From Axinella damicornis (Eukaryota > Porifera > Demospongiae > Axinellida > Axinellidae): a DNA stretch of 64,000 nt. Positions 41,901-51,074 of this stretch are shown in pieces. Under the pieces are notes generated by a model. It was not told where the DNA came from. It searched no databases and worked only from the letters and a program-made list of their open reading frames with translations. The position numbers and the translations under genes were made by a program. The stretch spans positions 15,983,104 through 16,047,103 of the forward strand of contig OZ007508.1 of NCBI GenBank assembly GCA_963931865.1, given 5' to 3'. Positions within the stretch are counted from its first letter, which is position 1. Every line of letters begins with the position of its first letter.

Positions 41901-44900
41901 CGAGCCCCATTCTGAGTGCATTCTACAGCAACCAGAACAGTAGACAGTTCTGGATTTCCATGGTCAGTGTCCTTGTTTGTGTGTTAGATGTGGAAACACT
42001 TGTATCTGAGTATGTTTAAAACTGGGTGTATGTTACCATGTCTTCCAGGGTGGCTATGACGCTGGCTACCTGTACCGCTGCTCCATGGAGGGAGCTGGGA
42101 TGGAGGGGGAGAGCTATGAACCCCCGCATACCATCCCTGTGCCGGCATTCAGTGGGGAGGATCTACCCATCCACTCACTCACATTCAAGTCAGCACTCAA
42201 TTTGAATTGCCTTTGGCTTTGAACACAGTGTGTACGTAGCTGTGGCAGAGGTACAACTGTGGTACTCAATATGCGTTCCTCTCCTTCCAGCTCTTCTGGG
42301 GAGTATTTGCTAACGGGGGCCTCCAATGGGTGTGTGAGGGTACACCCCCTCCCCCAATCCCACTCCGTCACCTCCCTCCACTCCTACTGGGTCCTCGCCA
42401 TGCATGACAACCATTACGGGGCAGTCACACACCTGGCTACCACCTTTGATGACAGCTATGTGGTCAGTGCCGGTGCAGATGGGAATGTGTTTGTCTACTC
42501 TGCCAATCTGCCCGCGACTTCCAAGAAGGCACTCACAGCTGCAGTAGTGACGGTAGGGTATTGTATGTAGTCTCATTCCCAGACACTCATACGAGAGGGT
42601 CTGGGTGTGAGACTAGTGTTCCGCACAAAATGTCACCGTGAACTTGTCTTTTTCACCGTCTGTGCAGTCTCCTTCTGAGATCAAAGAGTCGGCCAAAGAC
42701 ATTGAAGATTCGGATCACTATAGGTACACACATTTCACCTGCCATACTGCCTTGACGTCTCATAGCTGTAGCACACACAGCATTTGCTGACCTACTACAT
42801 GTAGCATTCAAGAGTTCGATACATAGTTTATGGATAGTATCGTAGTATTTCCTTTGCTGTAGCATATGTCCATTATAGTGTACTCACTATACTCCTGCCC
42901 TACAGCATTGAGGATGCAAAGCAAAAGGCCGAGCATGACCGCAAAATGCGCCTGGCAGAAGAGAAGAAGCAACGAGTCATGCGTGAGGTGGGAGCCCTGC
43001 GTAGGACCTTCCTCCGGTTGCAGCAGCGTGGCAGGGAGCTCCCGGGACACCTGAGGCTCGGGGAGAGAGAATTTGTGATGGACCCTAACATGGAGCAACA
43101 GCTGCATGAGAGGGCAGAGGCCAAGGTGGAGCTTGTGCGGAGGGAGGCAGTCTGGGAGGGGGAGAAGCACTCTGTGGCTCTCAGAAAGCTACAGAGGAGG
43201 TATGCTTGAGTAAAAGTTTTCTCCTTCCACCACTACCAGTGTATTAACGGATGGCTGGAGTATTGCTGTATGTTGACTTCTTCACTGCCAGGTACAAGGA
43301 CGTTGTGGAGTGTGAGCGTGTGATGGTATGGACATTTGGAGGGAGGGAGCATGTGAGCTCGTTTCGAGCGGTGGTACCTTCGGGTGAGTACCTTCAGTTG
43401 ATGGAGAAAGTGCTCTCCTCGGAGCTGACCCACACCCCCTGGACTGTGGCTGGCCAGAGAACAAAGAGGGCCCGCTCCATGGGAGCAGGGGTAGGGGAGG
43501 AGGGCGAGGGGAGAGTGTCTGGTGCCGAGTCATCACCACAGGCTGAGGCAGCATTGGGGCAGCTGAGCAAGAGTGAGGCAAGGAGAATGAAGAAGGAGCG
43601 GAGGAAAAGGGAGGTATGTGCAATGGATGCCATTTTCTACATGATACAGACAACATGTCTATCAGGGTACACCATTGTTCTTTTTGTCTGTCACTCACAG
43701 TGGGAGGAGCTGTACCGCTGTCGTCCAGATGAGAAGTATGAGGCTCCAGAGGACGTGGAGGCTCTGCGTCAGGGCCGTGAGCTCATGGGGCACTACAACC
43801 TGAAGACATCTAGCAACTTTGTCGTCCCTAAGAACCAGCGCATGAATACGGAGAGGAAGAGGAGGCAACTGCTACTGCTGAGGAACCAGGTGGGAGGGTT
43901 GGTACCAGTTACTGTGGTTACGCATGTTGCACACGGATGGTTGCAATGAAGTACGTATACTCATGGATGTAATAAATCTGCTCCAGATCTTTGAGCACAA
44001 GAGAGGGCACAATGAGAAGCTGCTGCACCTGAGAGACTGGAAACTGGAGATCATTGAAAAGGTTGAGCTGTGGACAGTAGCACTATAATACGATACATGT
44101 CTACTCCAGAATAGTATGTTGATCACCCCTCCTGTGGTGTGTCCAGATCTCATCTCTAGTGGGTAGGATTGAGGCCTTGCAGTCTGAGCTTCCTGCTTCC
44201 CTCCGCAAACCAGTTCCCAGCATACCACAGCCCAGGCCAGAGGAAGTGCCTGAAAGGTAACCCCGTCACTGTTACGCCCTTGTTAACTCCCAGCAGGCAC
44301 TCAGAAGGGGGAGAGGAGCTCCTTCCTCCTTTCTTTTGAGTGCATGGGAACAAGGCTAAACAAAGCCATCCAATATTTTCAGCCGGTAAGACAACATCCT
44401 GTGATGGCTTCCTCCCCTCCTTGCAGGCGGCTGGAATACACAAGGGAGAGCCTGCTGCAGTTCAAGAGTGAGTGGAAGGCGAGGGAGGCGGCAGAAAGAC
44501 AAGCAGCAGCTGGGGTGGGAGATGGGTTTGGGGGTTTTGGAGGTTTTGGAGGAGGAGGGGAAGGTGGAGATCAACAGCAGGTGGAGGAGAAGGAGGAGAG
44601 AGAGGTGGTAGCATCAGAAGAGAGGGGGGAAGAGGAGGTGAGTGGTATATTAACTCTCCACCTCTCGGGCCTGGGAACAAGGTTTGTGTCTGTACATACC
44701 ACACAGTAACTGCTCTGCACATTCCTTGTACAGGCTGTGGAAGGGGAGGAGGAGGGGAAAGGGGGAGTGGGTGGCCCCACAATGCTGGAGGAGCAGGAGC
44801 AGCAGGTGCTCACACCTATACAGGCACTCAGGCAAGAACAGCAGGCGAGTTATCAGTGGTGAAAATCATTTTAATGGTGTATTTGAATATTTTGTTAGAC

Positions 44901-47900
44901 ACACACATTCTGTATTCACAGTATAGTACAGAGGGCTCCTAGCCTCGTTCCCAGGCCCGAGACGGGGCCTGGGAACGAGGCTAAGAGGGCTCCACACTGT
45001 ATGACCTGGAGTTGTGTCTCCTATTGTGCAGGTGCTGCTGGTGTATGAGCGTGACTCTCTACTGGAGGAGGTGGAGCAGCTGAAGTGCTCATTTGATGAG
45101 GCTCTGCTGAGACTGAGGCATGAGAAGAATCACATGGAGGCCACCATTGTTGCTGCAGACCTCAAGTGAGGGTGGTGTGTGTGTGTGTTGGAGACAGAGG
45201 GTGGCTGGTGGCCGAGTGGTTAAAGCATTCGGTGGTGTGTGTGTGCGCGGTGGAAATGGAGGGTGGCTGGTGGCCGAGTAGGTAAAGCATTCGACTGCTA
45301 ATCGCAAAGTTGCTGGTTTTTTCACCTGAAATAGTTTACACCGCATCTTTTGGAGGGGATGTAAAGCTGGGTACTGGCATTCAGTGATAAAAGAAAATCT
45401 CTGAGAGTACTTTTGTATTGTGCTTCTCATAAATTAAGTGACAGAGAAACTTGATCTGGTATCCTCTTCTCTGCAGGCACATTACCCAATTTGAAGAGCT
45501 TCAGTTGCTCAAGGAGTTTGAGAAACGGGAGACAGTGTTCACTTCCCGGTACCGCAGCAAAAAGCAGGAGCGGCAGGACATGGAGGTGAAGATGGAAGAG
45601 GCACAGTGGTCTGTGTCCGAGAAGGAACGGCAAGTTGCTCGTCTGCAGGACCAGGAGAAGGCATTACATGCATCCTTCTCAGAGGCCATTGGAGAGAACA
45701 AGTTCAAGGACTTCCTATTCAAGGTGAGCAAACATGGATGGGAAGTATATCCCGACTGCAGCCTCGTTCCCAGCCTGCGTGCCTGGGAACGAGGCTAATC
45801 CAAACTCTAGTGTAGGTTCCTGAGTGATTTATATGAATCCTCAGCTCTAAGAGATCCACTGTAGATCGGACCGATATGAGTATGAGTTGGAGTATGGTCG
45901 CATGCGTCCTGGGGGGGGGGGGGGGCTCAATGTTAACGTGACATCATTCTCAATAAGTGTACATCGGTAACTAACTTACTAAGAGCTTCACAAGTTCACA
46001 TTCTCAATACAGTTTGTGTGTTACCGACAACCCCGCATGAAGACATTTCAGTGTAGCTGATTGGGTGTCAGAAGTAATTATTGAATGTGAATGTGCACCT
46101 TCACTATCCAATAACTGCAGGTGTTTAGAAAGAAGATTAAACGCCAGAAGCGGAAGCCCGAGGGGGAGAGGGTGGAGGGGGAAAGGGAGGACAGGGAGGG
46201 GGAAGAGAGTGGAGAAGAATCTGACAGTGAATACAGCAGGTGGATGCAATACAGTATATCAGGGCAGCAGTGTGTGGGGTAGCCTCGTTCCCAGGCTCTC
46301 GTTCTCGGAATGAAAGCCTGGAAACGAGGCTATGTGTGGGGAGAACTATTGTCATGGCACATGTGGAGACTGCCATGTGACTTCCTCCCCTTTAGTTCAT
46401 CTGAGGAGGAGAGTGAGTCAGAGGCAGGTGACATGGATGACTCGGTCTGCCCACTGGGGTGCGACCCAGCTCTGTTCCAGCAGGCATGTGACCTGCGGGA
46501 GCATCGTCTGGACCTGGAAGAGCTGTTGGCAGAAGAGCGGAAGGCATTGGACTCCCTCCGAAAGGAGCTAGAGGGTATGAAGAAGAAGATCAGGTCTATG
46601 GAGGCCCATGTCAAGAATGCCCTCAATGATCTTCAGGTGGGGATAGATACTAGTGTGTGTATTGTAGTGGGTGTAGATATCTTATGTAGCTAGAGGGTAT
46701 GAAGAAGATCGGATCCATGGAGTTCCATGTCAAGAATGCCCTCATTGACCTTCAGGTGAGGATAGATACTACTGTGTGCATTGTAGGGGGTGTAGACATC
46801 TCATAGAGGGTAGCAATCCTCAGTAAGCTGCTGGTGTGCTCACAGGCCTTCCAGCTGAAGAAGCAGCAACGTCTCAATGAGCTGGACCAGGTGGTGGTGC
46901 TGCGGTTGCACCAGCTCCTCTACCACCGTCCTGGGGGGTCCCCCCCATCCTCCCTCGCTCCCTGCCTTGTGTTTGGTGCTTCCATGCTGCTGCGACTCAC
47001 TGAACGCATCGGGGAACTCAGTGTGGAGAAACAGCAGGAGAAGAGGAAATACAAGTACGTGGCAAGCATAGTCTCACATGCACGCTGTCTGGTACTGAGA
47101 CTAGTGGGAAGCATTGCAATGAAGTGGTAGCTCCAAACAGCACCTAACAAGTATTTGTGAATGGATCAAATCATTAGGGCATGCACAATAGCACCCACTC
47201 TTGCAAAAAAAAATCACAAATTTCAGTTCTAAGCTTTTACACAGCGAATGTGTGTAAAAATGGAACATTAGGCACATCAAATGTTGGGAATTGCTGTAAA
47301 ATGTGTCTTGGGTGTCTTCCAAAATTTGAGCCATTTCAAAGCAGGTGTATTACACGCTATTATACTATGCCAGATTTACATGTGCTATGGACTGCATGTG
47401 TACATGAATGCTGTGTTGCTATATCTGTGTATCACACTTCCATTGAAACTTCTGGGTGGCCCTAAACTGCTCCCATTCAGACTACACAGTTGCAGTTGCT
47501 TCCATGCAAATTTTATTTTCCTCTCAATTATCTTCTGTCTTTCAGGGAGTTGAGGCAGAAGCATGTGCGACTGGTGCGGGAGAAAAAGGAAATGCAACAC
47601 ACGGTAAAGTCCATATCATACAGATTGAACCTAGTCTCGTTCCCAGACCCATGTGCGTGTTTGGGGTCTGGGAATGAGACTACCCCTACCATGTCGGTAT
47701 GCACTACTGGTCTCCCCCCACCCACCCACACAAACACAGGTTGCCGAACTAGAGAGGAGGGTAAATGAGATGATGCTTTTAAAGTTTGGTCAAGTAGTTG
47801 ACCTTGATCGGTTGGAGGGCCTTGGCACTAACCGCATTGTAGAGGAACTGAGGGGGAAGCTATCCACCCTGGAGCAGAGGACCAGCCAGGAACTGGCAGA

Positions 47901-48338
47901 GCTTGAGGCTAAGATGGACACGGAGAGGCACCGGCTCGTGGCTGTGACCCGGGAGAATACACAACGCCTGAACCAGCTGCACGAGCTGCTCACCACTCAG
48001 ACACAGCTAGAGCAGAAGTTGAATGCCAGACAGAAGACAATGGTGGGTTGGCAGACACACTTGCACTTCATGAATGGTTGAAACCTTGTCAGACAGTAAC
48101 AGCAAATGGTACTCTTTCCACACCCAAGGGTCAAGAGGTGGCAGGTGGGGACCTCAAACCTGATGGCCATGAACAGAGACAGCTTTTGCAGCTAGTGAGA
48201 CTACAAGCTGCCGACATCGAGGCCTTACGTGCAGAGATACAGCTGCTCTCCCACAAAGGCGGCCACATTCTCCCCCCTTCGCAGCCCCCCATCAACACAC
48301 ATGCACAGCCCCCACCGGCCCTTCAACAGCAACAGTGA
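36084..48338 (+). CDS. CFAP44: CFAP44 (WDR52), axonemal WD-repeat and coiled-coil protein
   Basis: Part of the tether/tether-head complex of the inner dynein arm f region; loss causes sperm flagellum defects in mammals. I place 35 coding exons, all phase-consistent, giving about 1928 aa against 1854 in human. After an acidic, low-complexity N-terminus, the WD part starts [10 protein letters not shown] and continues [94 protein letters not shown] and FQDGVLRV. A charged Glu-rich segment follows (near 41800), then [24 protein letters not shown] blades and long coiled coils ([46 protein letters not shown]). The end carries [31 protein letters not shown] and [14 protein letters not shown]. One U12-like intron, one GC-AG intron and a duplicated exon are listed as findings. 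Confidence 0.97.
36440..36473. repeat. Poly-C tract (~34 nt) in CFAP44 intron 1
   Basis: Uninterrupted C run in the middle of the first intron. Confidence 0.8.
37087..37206 (+). other. Candidate U12-type intron in CFAP44
   Basis: The donor GTATCCTCC resembles the U12 consensus RTATCCTTT. A branch-point-like GTCCCTGAC lies about 12-20 nt before the acceptor. Only this donor restores the ...LH-HSFGYEC reading in phase 2. Confidence 0.6.
38299..38327. repeat. Poly-C tract in CFAP44 intron
   Basis: About 28 C in the intron after exon 7. Confidence 0.8.
38905..38951. repeat. CA dinucleotide microsatellite
   Basis: Run of (CA)n with a few CG interruptions in a CFAP44 intron. Confidence 0.9.
40554..41704. 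other. Largest CFAP44 intron, with an antisense ORF
   Basis: 1.15-kb intron. The minus strand has one 183-codon ORF (41028-41579) starting [14 protein letters not shown]. It is proline/serine/threonine-rich and I do not recognise it. A T-rich run lies near 40850-40872. It may be a captured or mobile fragment; no terminal repeats were found. Confidence 0.45.
42568..42615. mobile_element. Hairpin MITE, TAGYCTCG family
   Basis: Ends TAGTCTCATTCCCAGAC and GTCTGGGTGTGAGACTA in a CFAP44 intron; no clear flanking repeat. Confidence 0.68.
44845..45031 (+). other. Candidate GC-AG intron in CFAP44
   Basis: The exon ends ...RQEQQ before GCGAGT. The nearby GT donor (GTGAAA) would shift the frame, whereas the GC donor joins in phase 0 to [13 protein letters not shown], the conserved continuation. 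Contains a MITE. Confidence 0.6.
44940..44983. mobile_element. Hairpin MITE, TAGYCTCG family
   Basis: 44-bp palindrome flanked by the perfect direct repeat AGAGGGCTCC (9-10 bp). Confidence 0.88.
45203..45330 (+). mobile_element. tRNA-Ser-like SINE fragment, partly duplicated
   Basis: GGTGGCCGAGTGGTTAAAGC (tRNA A-box region) occurs at about 45208 and again, with one change, at about 45267. The second copy continues into CGACTGCTAATCG, which has the shape of a Ser(GCT) anticodon stem-loop. The B-box is ruined (GGTTTTTTCACC), so it is not a functional tRNA gene. Lies in a CFAP44 intron. Confidence 0.6.
45760..45797. mobile_element. Hairpin MITE, TAGYCTCG family
   Basis: Palindrome CCTCGTTCCCAG...CTGGGAACGAGGCTA in a CFAP44 intron; no clear flanking repeat. 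Confidence 0.68.
46280..46332. mobile_element. Hairpin MITE, TAGYCTCG family
   Basis: 53-bp element flanked by the perfect 9-bp repeat TGTGTGGGG; CFAP44 intron. Confidence 0.87.
46567..46810 (+). repeat. Tandem duplication of a CFAP44 exon end
   Basis: The last ~66 nt of exon 31 plus ~55 nt of intron (46567-46687) are repeated at 46690-46808. The copy keeps an open frame ([20 protein letters not shown], then LQ), a GT donor, and an AG just upstream, so it could act as a cassette exon of 66 nt. Confidence 0.85.
47632..47682. mobile_element. Hairpin MITE, TAGYCTCG family
   Basis: Ends TAGTCTCGTTCCCAGACCC and GGGTCTGGGAATGAGACTA-type complement in a CFAP44 intron. Confidence 0.72.
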
Positions 48339-48480
48339 CTCTAACATACCATACTGCTTTATAGGCATTGTCATGCATCAGAGGTCCAGAACCTAATGTC
48401 TCATGTGCATAGACTGGCCCACTGCCAGAGACATTTAAACACAGAAACACAGGTTAAGACTACCACTATGAAATAATGTC

Positions 48481-50913
48481 TCATTTGATGAAATTAATAA
48501 CAGCAGACACCATGTTCCCAATGCCATCAAAGATCTGGTGTAGTGGTGCTTCACACATGTACGCAGGGGTGGTTACGACCTTGGCCTTCTCGTCCACATG
48601 AGCCTCCTGAGGATCAATGTCAAGGGTGATACCACAGTAGTGTGTAGCCAAAGAAATGGAAGGTATTTTTGTGTAATCTACCCTCTAGGGTGCAAGGTAC
48701 AGTGCCTGGTTCCCTTGTCACTATACTCACAGACCATATAAACCGGAGGTGGACGTGAAACGATACGCATCCACGGAGAGTATACGTACGGAGATTCATT
48801 GAAGCGCAGGTATATCTGACTATAGTAACTATATATACAAAACTCAGTCCGCTTGTCAACTGTAGCATCTCTGAGCACTACCATCGTTTGTTGACATTCT
48901 TACCCAGTTGTTGGTTCATGAACTAAGCGATCGCTGCGTCTATCTAACACATCGTCCATACTATATTATTATCAACGCTGTGGCTATTGGTCCGGCAGTA
49001 AGTACAATACTCTAGGTATAGGTACCGGAAATGCGCGCGCATCTAGAACCGACCCTGGCCCTAATATACCCTAAGCCGCCTGCCGGACCAATAGCCACTT
49101 CGTATTATCAATGCTATACTGTGTGTTCCTGCATGGTGCAGCACCCAGTACAGGGCTTCGTGTGATCTGTCCTTAGTGCTATAGGATACGGTCACTTTAG
49201 TGGCTATGTGTTTGGCTCCCGTGCTGTTGATAGCTTGTGCTGCTGGGTCTAGGTCACTGCCGACGGTCACTTCCACACCGGGCAGCACCTGAGTGTGTAT
49301 GCATTATTGTGTACATGCTGACATCACAGTTATCTGACACGTGCACCAAACAGAATATGGCTTTGCAGTTGATCATACCATGACGTGACATGTACGTGAC
49401 AGTGTACAAGTGATTCACCTTTGCAATAAGCACAGGGGAGATGCAGCACAGCCTGTGTGTGTGTGTGTTGGGGGGGACATAGTCAAACATAGACTAGGCG
49501 ATGTGGTTCATGTCAGTGGGGCTGACCCAATAGGTTTGCTGGCCTGGATGAATTCCTGAAGTACTCTCTCGACGTCAGTCAGCACCTTCATGTTTGTTCC
49601 CTCTGTGGCGAACGTACTCCTGCAAACACACATCACAGAGAGATCAGTTAGCGCACATGTAAGAATGCATTGTGGTGTGTGTGCATGTGAGTGTGTGTGC
49701 ATGTGGTGTGTGTGCATGTGAGTGTGGTGTAGCTCACAAATTCTTTGCGGCTCCAAATCCTCCAGGGAACACAACGGCATCGTAGCTAGTGGCATTTAGA
49801 GTGGACAGCGGAGAGATATTGCCTCTAGCTATTCGAGCTGACTCTACTAACACATTCCTATAGGAGGAACAGGAGCAACAGCATTATCGGAGAAAACCAA
49901 GAAACAGTCACCCCCCACACCCTAACTCAAATTCTGGTCTCGTGCAGCCAGATTTGCACGGAAAGGAGATTGAGTCTGGCCAACTGCCCATATAAGACTA
50001 ATGAACTAAGTAGGTGCAATTAGTTATCGATTGCCACCCGAATCGGGATGGGCATCACAACAAGTTGTATATGGGCAGTTGACCAGACACTCCTTTCCAT
50101 GGGAAAGTCCGGCTACGCGAGACTAGTCCTACCTGGTTTCCCCTACTGTAGGCTCTCCTTTACAGTGATCTATGACATGCATCTGGGGAATATCCGGGGC
50201 AAAGATCCCAGCCTCTGCACCATGACGACTCAGATGAACCAGTACACTAAGAGAGGCAGCACATGCAGTAAGAGGGAGTGAAAAGGTGATGTGGCAACAA
50301 CAGACTACTACAATACAGTGCAAGGGGTGGTACTTAGAGCTGTGACCGGCGATTGTGACCCCGTATACGGCGGATGTAGGTGTGGCTTACCGTATTACTC
50401 TGTATACTACCAAAAAGTCACACAGTCACGGTGGATTTTTGTGACGGTTACAGGGTCACCGGCAGTTTAGCAGCACGGTCACACGGTCACTGGCAGTTTT
50501 TGGACGGTCACAGTTTGTGACCCCGGTCGCAGCTCTAAGTACAGCGCATATGGAGTGACCACCCCTTGCAGTGCATATTGTATGATTGTGTATTTGCCTT
50601 CAACACGAACAGACGTACGCAGAAGCCTCATGGATCTCAGATCCATCGTACACACCACAACCTGACAAAACCTGAGGGTGGAATATTTAAAATACACGTA
50701 TACCACTGCGGACACACATGTAGACTTAGAGCAGATATTATAGAGCAAGCTAGTACAAAACTAATTTACAGGTGTGTAGACTTCTGTCATCATGAAGGAA
50801 CCTACCACAGCCACTTTGGCCTGTGCTGCAGTGGAAGAACAAATTGTGCGCGCCCCGAGCAGCTGAGTTCCGTTAACGTTGCACAGCAACAATCTCCTCA
50901 ACAGGCCAGCCAT
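48481..50913 (-). CDS. GATD3: GATD3 (ES1 protein homolog), mitochondrial DJ-1/PfpI-like
   Basis: Glutamine-amidotransferase-like (DJ-1/PfpI fold) mitochondrial protein. Eight exons in phase: 50806-50913, 50619-50671, 50133-50246, 49738-49857, 49527-49619, 49419-49452 (34 nt), 49196-49288, 48481-48606; 246 aa against 268 in human. The N-terminus [20 protein letters not shown] is basic and hydrophobic, as a mitochondrial presequence. Conserved blocks: [82 protein letters not shown] and [21 protein letters not shown]. Introns carry three foldback elements. The kinase-Kelch gene ends 161 bp upstream on the same strand. Confidence 0.95.
48979..49095. repeat. Small foldback element in GATD3 last intron
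   Basis: 19-bp perfect inverted arms GTGGCTATTGGTCCGGCAG; homology of the arms extends further outward (TATTATCAA...). Confidence 0.75.
49936..50129. mobile_element. Foldback element in GATD3 intron
   Basis: ~60-bp imperfect inverted arms, left GTCTCGTGCAGCCAGATTTG..., meeting CAACTGCCCATATA near the centre and its complement on the right. Confidence 0.7.
50321..50568. mobile_element. CAAGGGGTGG MITE, copy 2 (opposite orientation)
   Basis: 248-bp element in GATD3 intron 2, reverse-complementary to 28414-28680 along most of its length and flanked by the perfect 5-bp repeat CAGTG. Confidence 0.88.
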
Positions 50914-51074
50914 GGTGATCAGATCTGTGAGCTTTGAAGTTCCAATTAATGCGCAGCAGCGTGCCCCACCCATTATTACGTCATCAATGTGTTGTACAAA
51001 CAGCAGAAAGTACACCAAACAAACAGAAACTACACCAAACAAACAGAAACTAGAGCTCTACATTTGTAAGTCTA

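Noticed and set aside
45262..45330. Functional tRNA-Ser(GCT) gene
   Set aside because: The anticodon arm is good but the B-box is destroyed and the acceptor stem does not pair; treated as a SINE remnant.
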